This document shows positions 11,212 to 22,905 of a DNA stretch of 64,000 bases, in pieces. Every line of letters begins with the position of its first letter. Within the stretch, counting starts at the first letter, position 1. This stretch comes from Owenia fusiformis. Its lineage: Eukaryota; Annelida; Polychaeta; Sabellida; Oweniidae. The position numbers were made by a program, and so were the translations under genes. The DNA lies in the NCBI GenBank assembly GCA_903813345.2, contig CAIIXF020000011.1, forward strand, positions 9,270,842-9,334,841, written 5' to 3'. The notes under the pieces were generated by a model. The model had not been told where the DNA came from. It made no database searches and saw only the letters and a program-made list of their open reading frames with translations.

Positions 11212-11640
11212 GGAAGGGAAAAGTGATTTACAGGGAGAGTCAAATTGGGTAAAGGGGTTGTTTGGGAGAGTTGTCCAAGGAAAGATATGACCTATATAGA
11301 CAGCTCTCCACAATTACTCCTGTAGCCAATGACCCAAACCCTGTAAGACACCTTCTTCCAATGGCAGGGAAAGTTCCCCCCCCCCTTTCCCTCCCCCTAT
11401 CCCTCGCCCTATACCTCCCACTAGAGGAGGGTCAGGGGGAGGGACAGGGGGAGGGACAGGGGGAGGGACAGGGGGGAACTTTCCCTGCCATTGGAAGAAG
11501 GTGTCTTGCAGGGTTTGGGTCATTGGCTACAGGAGTAATTGTGGAGAGCTGTCTATATAGGTCATATCTTTCCTTGGACAACTCTCCCAAACTACCCCTT
11601 TACCCAATTTGACTTTCCCTGTAAATCACATTTCCCCTTG
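11212..11640. repeat. Large palindrome with C-rich/G-rich loop
   Basis: Arms of about 160-170 bp are nearly perfect inverses. GTGATTTACAGGGAGAGTCA near 11223 pairs with GACTTTCCCTGTAAATCAC near 11611, and the arms run inward to GGCAGGGAAAGTTCCCCCC and its inverse near 11470. The loop (about 11385-11470) holds C-rich units on one side and G-rich units on the other, the same motif as the adjacent minisatellite. No gene. Confidence 0.9.
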
Positions 11641-11664
11641 GACACCTAAATCCCAGACACGGGA

Positions 11665-12001
11665 ACATGAGCTATGACTAGATCCAAGTCAAGGTCCAGA
11701 ACACCTCATAAAACAATCATTGGTGTTCTGAGCTATGACTAGACCCCAGTCAAACTCCAAAACACCTCATAAAACAATCATTGGTGTTCAGAGCCGCTGT
11801 GTTCCCGTCACCCTCCCCAGTGGACTCCCCAATCCCAGACACGAGCAGTGTCAGGTCAAAAGACAAGGTTGGTTTTACCCAGCCACTGTCAATGATCCGA
11901 CATATCAACCATGTCTAAGCTCTGCCCAGCCTGACACAAGCTCTGACTAGACCCTAGTCGAGCTCCAGAACACCTCATAAAACAATCATTGGTATACTGA
12001 G
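11665..12001. repeat. Three dispersed copies of a ~75-bp unit
   Basis: The unit AGCTATGACTAGA...AACACCTCATAAAACAATCATTGG occurs near 11670, 11732 and 11940. Two of the copies are separated by about 140 bp of unrelated sequence. No coding evidence. Confidence 0.75.
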
Positions 12002-12850
12002 TTGTAGGCTTCATTTAGGACTGTTTGGAGACAAGGTAAACACAAAATTCAGAAGTAATGGTTTTAACTTTTTAACTTTTAGATATGTTTTTCAGCTTTT
12101 TAGTTAGAAGCACTGAAAAATATTATTATTAAAAAACACAAATTTTTACATTGCAATTTCTGACTGTGATGAATCACTTTATTCGTTAAAATGTAATAGG
12201 ATTGATTTAATAATATCATTTATTGCTCGCTTGGTCATTCAATCTGGGTGATTTAGCAGGGTACATGTTTCTTGTATCAATATGAAGAGGTGAAGAATTA
12301 CACTAATAAACTTGTTCTTAAATTGGCTAATTTCGTACTTTAAATGAAAGTGTCAAAAATATCCAATAACTGAGTGTACAAATTGGTTGGAACTTTTCTG
12401 TATTAAATATCTAAAAGGAACATTTTGCATTGAAAATCTTCAGTCCTGAACAGTAAACAAACTAAAAAGTAGGTACTGTGCTGTAATTTTTCACTATTGC
12501 AAGTTAGAATGATTCAGATTCAGATTGATGCCATTCATATGTTACAAATTGTGTATTTAGACTTTGCTGCAAGGGAATTCATGGCTGATTATGTGCCTTT
12601 ATTTGAACCTACTTAAAAAAGAAAATTGTTGTACAATTAATATCTTACACAACTCCTTAGGTGCTATAGAAGTTAACAGGAAATGACAAAACAGGAAGTG
12701 ACAAAAAATTTTGCATTTTTAGACATTTTTTGAACAAAGATAACAGAGTTCTGTTTTGACCTCCAGTCAATGCAACTAGTTCCAAATACCATTTACAGGT
12801 CCAGGATCACAATGTTCATGGTCAGAATGACCCTAAACATGTTTGAAATA
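12002..12850. other. Non-coding stretch
   Basis: AT-rich sequence without repeats or ORFs that I could support. Confidence 0.5.
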
Positions 12851-13744
12851 TACTCCTCAAAAAAAGTTAAGGACCAGTGGTTTTCCTCATAGGTTTACAT
12901 GTTAACCCCCATATTTGTTTGAACGACTATTTTCTAAGCGTGGAACAAAAGAAATCCTAATAAAGTAAATAAATCTGTATCTTGATTCTATTCTCTATAA
13001 AGTACGCAACATTTCAATGTTATATCTCCATTACATTGGTCAAAATTTGATGTCAAAATTGATGAATTTCATGAAATCTAACAAAAATGGCAGATCCCAT
13101 GTTAAACAAATGGGGAATGGTGGCTTAGGGGCAACTCAAATTTTGGGATATCTATTCAGTGGAACATTTGTTGAAAAAACTTTCTGAGTAGAAAATCGAA
13201 TGGTTTTACATGTTACATGCTAAATGTCTAGCTTATAATGGTAAAATTAGCGATATAGAGTAATCTTGACCACCTCACTGACCACCTGTGTTATTTCAAT
13301 GAGAGGATCCTTAAAAAATTACTAAATTTGAAACCATTAACTTTTGTAAAGCCCGGAAGATAAAATCATATTTTTGTCCGTTGGACAATATAGCAAATTT
13401 AATTGTCTCTTGAAATTCTAATTTTGAAAGCAATCGGATGGATGGATCGTTCCTCATGACTTATGGCAACCCAACCATTCCCCATTTGTTTAACATGGGA
13501 TCTGTCATTTTTTTAAATTTCACGAAATTCATCAATTTTGACATCAAATTTTGACCCAATGTAATGGTGATATAACATTGAAATGTTGCGGACTTTATAA
13601 GGAACAGAATCAAGATACAGATTTATTTTCTTTATTGGGATTTCTTTTGTTCCACGCTTAGAAAATAGTCGTTCAAACAAATATGGGGGTTAACATGTAA
13701 ACCTATGAGGAAAACCACTGGTCCTTAACTTTTTTTGATGAGTA
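12851..13744. mobile_element. TA-flanked foldback MITE (GTTAAGGACCAGTGG family), full copy
   Basis: Ends TACTCCTCAAAAAAAGTTA and its inverse TAACTTTTTTTGATGAGTA, each next to TA. The arms are about 300 bp and highly similar; GGCAGATCCCATGTTAAAC near 13090 mirrors GTTTAACATGGGATCTGTC near 13489. It resembles non-autonomous mariner-type elements. The truncated relative is at 8789-9600. Confidence 0.85.
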
Positions 13745-14650
13745 TATTTCTGCGACCCTCAATAGGGTCTCATGTTATTTTTCAAAGAATCAGTCATTCC
13801 CCACAATGTCTACATCTCTCACTTTTGCACAACGAGTGCACTACTTGACTAGTGCTTAGCAGCCTAAGTTTGCACTAAAGGTCTTTGGTCCTCTTCAAAC
13901 TATTGACCTTGTTTTAAGAGAAAACAAGACCAGACACTACCAGAAATATGAAAGGATAACATTTTCAAAAAAGGCTATAAATAAAGTACTCTCATGAAAC
14001 AAATTCTGTTTTTTAATCTTCAGGCAATAACTCGAATATCAGAATTCAGATTAAATTTGGTCCAAATTAAAAGTGATCATGTGCAATGAGTTTAATCATA
14101 AATGATCAATGATCATGTTTTGAATGATATGATAATACCAACCTTGTTATACTTACATTATCCTCACTACATGCTTACATTGCAAATAAACTCATTTATG
14201 ATGATTGCAGATTAAGATAAGTTAGAGCACTTACACATGCCAAAAACTATTGACAGATCAATTAACTTATTGATATAGTGTTAGAATATTTGTACTTGCA
14301 ACTTTCACTTTGTAGTTATGTACCTTGAACTTGCTTTGGGCATGTCTAATAATTGCAGTAATTCCCCTCACTTGTAAAAAACATCTAATTTTTTGATTTA
14401 CTTGCCATCTTGATGAGTCCACTTGTTTGTCGTCAGTTTTATATGAGAAAACGTTATTATCATTACCAGTGCTCTTTTGAGTTACTGGTCAGTATATAGT
14501 AGGTGTAGTTCTTGCCAAAAGGAGACAGTGATTACTATTGTCTGGTATTTCTATCATGAAATATTCAAAATGAGTTGTGATTTGATAAAATATGTTTTGT
14601 TTGGGGGTTTGGAGAGACAAACATCCTTCATTCAAAGGACTTCATTTATT
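13745..14650. other. Non-coding stretch with one dispersed repeat
   Basis: No gene. At about 14508-14605 there is a segment (GCCAAAAGGAGACAGTG, then TTCAAAATGAGTTGTGATTT) with relatives near 20490-20580 and 38093-38165. Confidence 0.5.
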
Positions 14651-14712
14651 ACTCAATTCAAATGGAAATAAGTGAAATACCACTCAATTCAAATGGAAAT
14701 AAGTGAAATACC
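14651..14712. repeat. 31-bp tandem duplication
   Basis: Two perfect copies of a 31-bp unit beginning ACTCAATTCAAATGGAAATA. Confidence 0.9.
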
Positions 14713-14751
14713 ATTGGACCAAGGATGAAACATACTCCCTAGAGTTCTTTT

Positions 14752-15140
14752 TGGCTCACACAGTGAGCCTATGGGATCGACTAGGTGTCTGTCCGTCTGT
14801 TGGTCCGTCCGTCAACATTGGCCGCACAAATTAAAACTGCTATTCGGATTAAGTCATATCCACATTCATTTTATGCATATCCATAATGCCTATTTGACCT
14901 ATCATTGCCATTTCCCAAGTTCGCCTGGTTTCCGAGAAATTGCTGATTTTGACAGCAAAAAGTCAAATTTTCTATAAATACTAGACACTTTGTTGAAGTA
15001 GAACTTTCAAATAACTTGAAGTAGTTGCTGTATATGCAACTTATGTTCTCTGAAGATTTCTAAGCTGTTGAAATAACAGTTTTTGGTGTTTACTCTATAA
15101 AATTTGTTTGTGTGAGCACAGGACCGTGGGTCCTTTATTT
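14752..15140. mobile_element. Putative MITE with GGCTCACACAG / GTGTGAGC ends
   Basis: The left end TTTGGCTCACACAGTGAGCC carries a small hairpin and is followed by a (GTCC)-rich run. The right end contains TGTGTGAGCACAGGACCGTG, also found as a remnant near 9915. It is about 115 bases upstream of the microexon at 15258. No transposase. Confidence 0.5.
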
Positions 15141-15257
15141 GTTCTAGTTATTGTTATAGTCTCAAACTTTTGTTGACAGTTTTGGGCAGTTAGCAACATT
15201 TTGCATGTGAATGCCTTATACATAAATGTATATTAATGTTGTTTTCTGTATTTGCAG

Positions 15258-15287
15258 GTTATTCCAGTTGATACAGATGTTGAGGAG
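15258..15287 (+). CDS. 30-nt microexon, candidate sestrin exon
   Basis: A very good acceptor (GTTTTCTGTATTTGCAG) and a consensus donor (GAG|GTAAGT) enclose exactly ten codons, VIPVDTDVEE, in phase 0 on both sides. In vertebrate sestrins a FIP(V/E)-E motif lies just upstream of the first core helices. Here IPVD would come directly before the exon at 60124 (TRTLYEEAFL). Joining it to the exon at 43249 would give GAA TGA, an immediate stop, so it must skip that exon. The short length makes chance possible, but both sites and the phase agree. Confidence 0.5.
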
Positions 15288-15718
15288 GTAAGTGTGACAT
15301 CATTGTACAACATTCAGCAAACATGCTAATACAATAAGGAAGTCAACTTTTGTTATATACATTATATGTATTTAAAGATATGCTATACAGATATGTAGGT
15401 CAGTATTACATAATCGTGAAATGAATAAGTCTGAATATATCATTGGTCAGAAAACACTAAAACCTGCTTGAAACTGTAAAAGTTTATATACTCTATTCCA
15501 CACTGTATAGAAATAAAATAACTTACACTATAAGTAACTGTGAGCCAATCATTGCATAGAAAAAACTTCATGCACTGTTTATAAGATTCACTGAGACAAG
15601 TGGGTCAATACTTCGTGTACTTTATGTGCTCTCACACAATTACCTTCCCTTGCATAAAGTTGCTGTACAGTTATATGTAACTGAATATTGTATATTCATC
15701 ACAAACAACCTTAGCAAA

Positions 15719-15818
15719 ATGATGGTTCGACGAAATGGACGGTTCGCTAAAACCAATAAACCAGGCAATTCAGGCCAATTTGGAAAGAAACTAGATAGCG
15801 TGATAGCGAATGAGGATA
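15719..15818 (+). CDS. Candidate alternative first coding exon of sestrin
   Basis: Tandem ATGs with A at -3 open a basic peptide (MMVRRNGRFAKTNKPGNSG...) of 33 codons plus one base, ending at GATA|GTAAGT, a strong donor, in phase 1. CpG use is higher than in surrounding DNA. Phase 1 is not compatible with the microexon route or with the core exon directly. It does join in frame to the acceptor at 43249 (A|GA, then ATGAACCAA). The peptide matches nothing I know. The frame is open upstream to 15626, and an acceptor-like CCTTAG lies at 15709-15714. Confidence 0.42.
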
Positions 15819-16130
15819 GTAAGTGAAATATATTTTGCAAAGGTCAGCTTGTAAACTACTGGGTAACCCTAAATGATGAGAAATATGTACAAAATATGTT
15901 TTGCATGATTTATTCATATCCCAATGATTTAACTCCTTCACTGCATCTAATAAGGTATATAGATACTAATTACGGGACATTTAGGAATTAAGTGACTAGA
16001 CCAAAGCAAGCATGTTTGAGATTTTAATGATTTTAAATAAATTACCACTTCATTATTTGCTTTTAGACATTCAATCAGTTTTATTTGTCCAACAAACCAT
16101 ATTCACAATTGTTCAATCCAAAGAAGATTA
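15819..16130. other. Intronic stretch
   Basis: Nothing recognised between the candidate exon and the next repeat. Confidence 0.5.
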
Positions 16131-16189
16131 GGGGATAAGCTAAGAGACCCCTCCATTTGTCCGTCCATCCATCCTTCAACTAGACAACA

Positions 16190-16660
16190 GCAACACCAAA
16201 GTGTAGCAAATCCCATCGAACAGCCATGGCTGGCATTTTTTAACAAACAAGGTATACTGCAAAAATGGCAGCCATTTTTCAAAATGGCCACCTTCTACCA
16301 AAAGTGTCATTAGACAGTGTGCCACGCTTATAGTATTCACGCATCAAATATGAACAAAATCGCTCTACTACTTTTCGAGTTATAGTAAAATACGTTAAAA
16401 TGACGGCCATTTTTCAAAATGGCTGCCTTCTACCAAAAGTGTCATTAGACAGTGTGCCATGCTTATAGTATTCACATACCAAATATGAACAAAATCGCTC
16501 CACTACTTTTCGTGTTATAGTAAAATACGTTAAAATGGCCGCCTTCTACCAAAAGAGTCATTAGACAGTGTGCCATGCTTATAGTATTCATATACCAAAT
16601 ATGAACAAAATCGCTCGACTACTTTTCGAGTTACAGCAAAAATCGTAAAATAACGAGTAA
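16190..16660. repeat. Three tandem units of ~116-135 bp
   Basis: Each unit contains CTTCTACCAAAAGTGTCATT, GACAGTGTGCCATGC, CAAATATGAACAAAATCGCT and CTACTTTTCGAGTTATAG. The unit starts are near 16291, 16426 and 16542. The flanks contain AAAATGGC(A/C)GCC repeats. No ORF. Confidence 0.85.
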
Positions 16661-17622
16661 AGGCCGCCATAGTTCAATTCTTTGAAGCAAATGATTCTAA
16701 AAGTACAACATATCTTTGAAAAAATATCATTCTGTTAAGTGAAATTGTAAAAAATATTTTGCAATGTGTGAAATTGAATTAAACCACATGATTCAATGAA
16801 TAGTGGATGCTTCAATTCACATATGTCTTCTAGTCTAGGCTTTGAATTTGGACTACCACCCTCGTTCATAGTCTAGAATCAGGACATATGTTAAATTTAA
16901 TCATCTACAATGCATTGAGTCATTGGCTTAAATCCTATAATATAATATACCTATCAATATAATATGTAATTATTTAAGTATCATCTCAATGCTTTAATTT
17001 TAATAGAATTATTTTAATATTTTACTAACTGTATAATATGTAGTTTGCATTACTGTTGATAAATAAATAAATGATTGCACTGTTCAGTAAAGAAATATAT
17101 ATAATTGTATTATTTAAACTGACTATACACTATAAAAATGATTTTCATTGAAAAATCAAATCAGTACCAAAATTATGGTTACCCTGTAGTAGTGAAAGGC
17201 ACATTAGAAATGAATATCACCCCCTTCAATCTATTTTTACAGGTTTTTATGATTATTTCAGATTTTTCTATAGTTTGCGTAACCAGGACGGTGAATTTTC
17301 TTCATTTTACATCAAACATTTCGTCTTACCAATATTTATTATATCTGTCAATTTTATCAAAATCGCGCCGCTACGTTTGAAAATAATTCAAATAATGTAG
17401 TTTTTCCCATTGAGCTCCATTATAAAAATGGAATTTTCAAACTTAATATTTTAAAATTCTACGTGGTGAAAAGTTGCATATTGAGTAGTTAGTTAATGTT
17501 ATGGTGTTAAAAATTCAAAACAAAAAGGAATAAAGAAAAAATGCCACAGAGAAGTCTCAATAGAGTATCTTTAATAGGGGTCCAACGATACATTATGAAA
17601 CGATACAATATGTATCTCGACC
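16661..17622. other. Non-coding stretch
   Basis: AT-rich. The ORF at 17138-17380 has no splice or domain support. Confidence 0.5.
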
Positions 17623-17644
17623 GGGGGGGGGGGGGGGGGGGGGG
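17623..17644. repeat. Poly-G run (22 G)
   Basis: An uninterrupted G run after CTCGACC. Preceded by AACGATACATTATGAAACGA. Confidence 0.95.
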
Positions 17645-19069
17645 TACAGCACTGACGTAGCTGAGGTTGAGTGAGATTTAAAAGTCTGTCACTTGCTGTG
17701 ACATTTGATTCAGATGCAGCATAAAAACGTTAGTCAAGTATCAAGCCTACCTGTCCTGTATAGTAGCTATGCATATTTTGCTGTGCTCTCCCTTTTACTA
17801 AGGAATTAGCTTACATGGATTAAAGGAAACCTCTTATTCTACAACATTTTATATTAAATTTGATGACGTTCTTTTAATATAGGTCAAATGTAAGGTCACA
17901 AGTGCAGAAAGGTCAACCCAATAAAATTTGTCAAATAATTTTATAATTTTGTTTAATTTATAAATCATTGCCCTTTTAAATAACATAGAAAATATACAAC
18001 CTAAAATGTCATGGTAGCAATGATATCTCAATTTACTGACATAAGTATCTAGTCTACTAGAAAGGTGTAAGTATCAACACTTATGTATTGTACTTAGAGC
18101 CATTTTTAGTTAGTCAACTTGCTTGCGCAAAAAACATGACTTCCTCTAAATACCCAATACTAACATATGGATCCATCAAGGTATTACATACTAGGGGTGC
18201 CTCGGCTTGTTTGGTGACGATACGAGCATATCAATACAAAGACTCAAATATCGATACACCAAAAATATTGTTAACATACCTGAAATCCATCATATTTTGC
18301 CCAAATCTACTGAATATTTGACTTTTTGAGAAATTATTTTTATGTTTTTTGTTTGGTTGCTCACAGGACATGACATGCCCAAAATGTTGTATAAATGTGA
18401 ACAGAATGCTTATCAGAATGATTGTCAGTCAAGATGCAAACAAAAAATAACCTGTGTCTTCGTATATCAACATACTTTGTAATAATTCAATATACTTTTT
18501 GACAATTTAATATGAATAAATATAATATATGAACTTTTTATTCAACAAATTGCCCACTAATATTGATGACTTAAATAACAAAAGAACAATATTTATGTTC
18601 GGAGTATTCATGTTGACTGGAGGTTAAGAGATTGAAACTTTTTGAAAGTTTTGAACACAATTGATACAATTATGCATCAGTAAGCATCAGAAATGGATAG
18701 TTGTGATATCCTAATACCCCCCAACAGAAAATCTACTGTATTACTTTGGAACATCATCGCATCCAACAAAAATTCAAGGAGAAGGTTAGAAAAGTCATCA
18801 ATCCGTCTGTTTATTTAGCCATTCATGCATTCATCTGTATCTGTGTAAGATGATAACTCACATGGAGATTTGGTTCAAATTTTGTAGCTCACTACTACCT
18901 TTTGAGCATAGAATCTCTGCCTGGGAATGAATTCAAAATAGCTGCCATTTTTCATGGGTAATATAATTTTCGATAATTTGAAAATTAGTTGTCAAATTTG
19001 ATTCAATTTTATCAAGATGGCTACTGAATTTATAAAATGAACTTTGATAACTTAGATACCTGACTTGTC
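17645..19069. other. Non-coding stretch
   Basis: No gene. Near 18193 a segment with repeated CGATAC motifs (GGGGTGCCTCGGC, then ATATCGATACACC) loosely resembles the sequence before the poly-G run at 17577-17620. Confidence 0.5.
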
Positions 19070-19447
19070 TACCCTGCGTGCAGAGTCTAGTTAAACTACA
19101 CTCTGCCTAGTAGAGACCAAATTACAGTTTAGTAGCCCCGCCCCCACGACGGGTACCGGTGACAGTTTGGCTAATAAATCACTTCTGACTTATGTGCTGG
19201 CCTTTCTTCCACCATTCAGCGAGCTTGAAGAAACATACGCCAATTGCGTTCTAATTAAATATGCGCATGTCATTGGTCAATTCCGGGCTCAACAATGACG
19301 TCAGAAGGAATGACCATATATAGAACGTCAGTCAAATTTGGCCGATGAACACTGATTGGCGGGGTGAGTTCACAGGTTTATTTTAGTTTGAAAGAGTAAA
19401 GACGAAGCTGTCTTTTAAGAAGTGAAGTCAAACGAATGCAAAGGGTA
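19070..19447 (+). mobile_element. TACCCT-ended MITE with 9-bp TSD, intact short copy
   Basis: It starts TACCCTGCGTGCAGAGTCTA and ends GAATGCAAAGGGTA, flanked by TGACTTGTC and CCACTTGTC (7 of 9 bases match). The body carries an inverted CCAAT box (ATTGG at 19272), a perfect CRE TGACGTCA (19296-19303) and a TATA-like CATATATAG near 19314, in promoter-like order. No ORF. The best match is the copy at 37235-37594. Confidence 0.85.
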
Positions 19448-21079
19448 CCACTTGTCAGATGTGATTCAGAGTTTATTTATCAAAAAAGCATATTACTCAA
19501 CGCAGTTCTGATACAAGATTATAGATTTTTGAACGCAAGTGAGCAAATCAAAACGGAAATGTAGTGCATCTTTAAGTACCATTTTATATATCACAGCCTT
19601 GATGGAGCCGTTTTTAGGCAGTCAAGACGTTAATGGACTGTTACCTTAGGCATTAAGCGACTAGAACTGTAAAAACACTTTTGGTGTAACATTTCAAACG
19701 CCCGTTTGGAGCCCAATTATTGGATAGCGATACACTCTCGTTCCCAACCTGTCACTGATAGAGTCAACGTCCACCATCGTCCCATCACCGCCCTGCGAAC
19801 ATGTCCTTAATGGTCACACCATTCTTATACCATTCCCATACCATTATCATCGTTCGGAGCAGAACGTTACTCAAATGGAAAAAGTTTTGTGCATGCATAG
19901 CAGTCTGTAACCATGAATTTATTGTCACAGACATTTGTCACCTTTGGCCATGATCAACAAACAACGTGTTCATTTGGAATACGTCTAAGTTGAACCAACG
20001 ATACGAGAATGGAGAATTCGAACAGACATTTATAATTGATGATAGTGTGTATTTATAATTGGAAGATTTGAACTTCCCATCATACACTTTAAACTTGAGG
20101 TCGCTACTTTGCGTCCCTATTGTTTTGCGTTTGGTTTGTGTCTGTGATTGCGCTCAACTGATAATATCATGCAGCTCAAGCGTTGCGTTTTGCGACCGCT
20201 GTCATATAATAATTTTGCAACTAACTGATAATGAGGCCTCTGAACTTTGCTTGAGAAGGAATTTTCAAAATAGCTTGTAAATTCAAAATGGTTGCAGTTG
20301 TTACTGAACAGATTTGGTCCACATTTACAGGCTAATACATAATACCACTATTTGAGAAGATTGCCTCATGTCATATCATGAGTGAAGATTTTGTAGTTAG
20401 TCTAGTCTAGTTCAGTTTTGTATATTGTAGCGCCTAATATGTCATTGTCACGGCATCAGAGATTCAATAAAAGATATTTACATAGACTTTGCCAAAGAAG
20501 ACAACATAAGTGTCTGGTTATTAGTTCTATCATTATAATGTTCAAAATGATTTGATAAAATGTGTTTTGGGACTTAGTTCTGCCAGAATGAGGTTCACTT
20601 TGGCCTTAATATGAGAAACTCTGGCATAAAACGGTTCCAGTGCAAAGGTTTGTTGAGCTATTTGACCTTATAGCATAAGACTGGCCAATAAACAATATGA
20701 TACAATGATATCGTTGGTAAATCATCAACGTCCCTGGATTTGTTGGTGAGTCATTCTATTCCAATAGATGCCAGGGCTATATCTCATCTCCATCTCCATA
20801 TATCAGAACAAATACTTGTGTTTCTTCTTGTTATCAGGTATGTGGAAGAGATTTCAAGTAAAAAGCCATCCAGTCAGACTTTATTGAATTTGCTTACTCA
20901 GACACATATTGGAATGAAATAAGATATTCTACTTTATTATTTCGTTTGTCCCTTTGTCAATAATCCTGTAAATCTGTAATAGCTCAACTGAAATAAAGGT
21001 ATTTGGTCTAATATTGTAGATTGATGTATTTTAAGCTTTGGACCTGTGTCAGTGGGAGTTCTCCAGGGGATCATGTTTT
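19448..21079. other. Non-coding stretch
   Basis: No supportable gene. A dispersed repeat (GCCAAAGAAGACAACATAAG, then TTCAAAATGATTTG) lies at about 20490-20580. A polyadenylation-like AATAAA lies near 20466. Confidence 0.45.
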
Positions 21080-21190
21080 TCAGACACCACCAGAAGTTGT
21101 GACATATTGTTGTAGTCTCCAACTTTTTATGAAGGTGTTTAGAGGTTGTGTTCAGTGATTGATGTTCCACATTCAGTGTTTGTAGCAAGA
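21080..21190. mobile_element. Fragment of GTCACCACC-type element
   Basis: CACCACCAGAAGTTGTGACATATTG followed by a GTCTCC box resembles the left end of the element at 6206. The array and right end are missing. Confidence 0.5.
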
Positions 21191-21444
21191 AGGCCTATAT
21201 GGATCAAATGTATTATTACATGTTTGTTGTTGTTTTGCTGAACTAGAAATAAGCCCTTGAAAGTACTAATTGTTGTTTATGAGGCTGTACCTATGTTACT
21301 ATCTGGGGCTCCTTGAAAATATGCATCACTCATCAACCACTGGTTACTAGTTTCATGTTTTGCTTCAGAAAAGCTTCACCTAATAGATAGGCTTTGACTA
21401 TATGTATATATTTTTATGAAAGATGGTTGTATCTTTAGCTATAC

Positions 21445-21608
21445 ACAGTAAACCTGCTTTAGTGAACACCTCTCTCTAGTGAACACCTGACCCTAGTAGA
21501 CACCCTAATTCTTCCACACATACTCTACTGTCTTTGTAATGAACACCCAACTGAGTGAACACATTTCTGTGGCTTCATAGATGTACACTATACACAGGTT
21601 TTACTGTA
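21445..21608. mobile_element. Small mariner-type MITE
   Basis: The left end CAGTAAACCTGCTTTAGTG and the right end CAGGTTTTACTG are inverted repeats with TA adjacent on the right. The interior has tandem GTGAACACC(T/C) motifs on both sides. Confidence 0.7.
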
Positions 21609-21610
21609 TT

Positions 21611-22903
21611 TTCTATGTCGTTTACAGTGATGTGGCTCATAGTTTTGAGGTTATGTTGGTATTTGATCATATTTTATTACAGCATCAGTAATTACATTAT
21701 TTATATCAATTTACTTTAGTCTCAGAGTGTACCTTTTTCAGAATTATCAATCAATAAGGTAAATTTACTTGAGTAATTAGATTATGTAATTATAGTGATA
21801 TTCTCCATAAAGGCCCTATCATGTGTCAACTTGTTCTTTATTTAATTCAGAATAAATGTAATTTTTATCATTCTTATTTGTTGGTAACTAAGAAAGGAAT
21901 CAACAAGTTTTCTCCTAAGGTCAGGCATTATAATTAAGGATTAAATAAATGAATGGAAAGAATAAATATGAAATAGAGATTGCCCAGACCCATGTTTACT
22001 TGTGTAGACTTTGTCATTAAAAGAAATAGACTTTGGTCATATGTTTATCGCTCTCCTAGTTTTCTGAAGTTGAAATTAGTGAATTCCACATATGAAAGGT
22101 CAATGCCTACATATACAGGAATTTCAAAAGATTTCTCTGCACTTTTTTCATGAAAATTGAGACAGATATGAATTGAAGGTAAAACATTGTAATAGGTATG
22201 TACAGTCATTGATCATGTTGCCATCTAGTATGGAAAAAAACAACATAATAAAAACATATTTGGGATAAATCACAGTTTCCGCTGTTGAAAAGGTAGAGGA
22301 CAAAAAATAAACCGAGATGATGGTTGATTGAAATCAACTTTTATCAGATCAGTGTAATCACCAGTGAGAATGTACAGACTTTACATTTTATTTTGTGTAT
22401 ATAATTTTATAAAAAGTATGATGAAATGATTTGATTTACTATAAATATTTGACTTTTGTAACATTGAAAATTCAAATAGATGACAGATAAAGCGGTCAGA
22501 TCTTTTGATTTTGGTGGCTTTTTTTCTAGAGATATTTCTACTTCTAAGCGGAACATTTGGAGCTATCTTGTGGTAAAATGTGATCAGGTAACTGAAATCT
22601 TTGTTTTTTCTTAATAAATCTGAAGATTTCCATGTTTTTAAATTGACCCTTTCCCATATGAATAGTGTTGGTAAGGGTAGAATACATGTAAATGTATTAC
22701 AAGAGTCACTTAATTTCTTGATCTAACAAGTAATTCCATTTGGATCAATTCAAAACACCATTTGAATGTACGGACCTATTGTAACATGTGGATTGTGATT
22801 TAACATTAAAATTATGATCCTTATCACTATCAGAGTAAATGAACTTTTAAAGGTTTGTCAACATCAGATAGAAGAAACTGTTGGTCTTTAATGGTTAAAA
22901 ATG
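21611..22903. other. Non-coding stretch
   Basis: AT-rich with no repeats or exons recognised. Confidence 0.5.
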
Positions 22904-22905
22904 CG

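Noticed and set aside
20740-20922. Possible exon after CTTCTTGTTATCAG, reading VEEISSKKPSSQTLLNLL and ending in a stop
   Set aside because: The acceptor is good, but there is no polyadenylation context of note, no similarity that I recognise, and no gene for which it would be the last exon.
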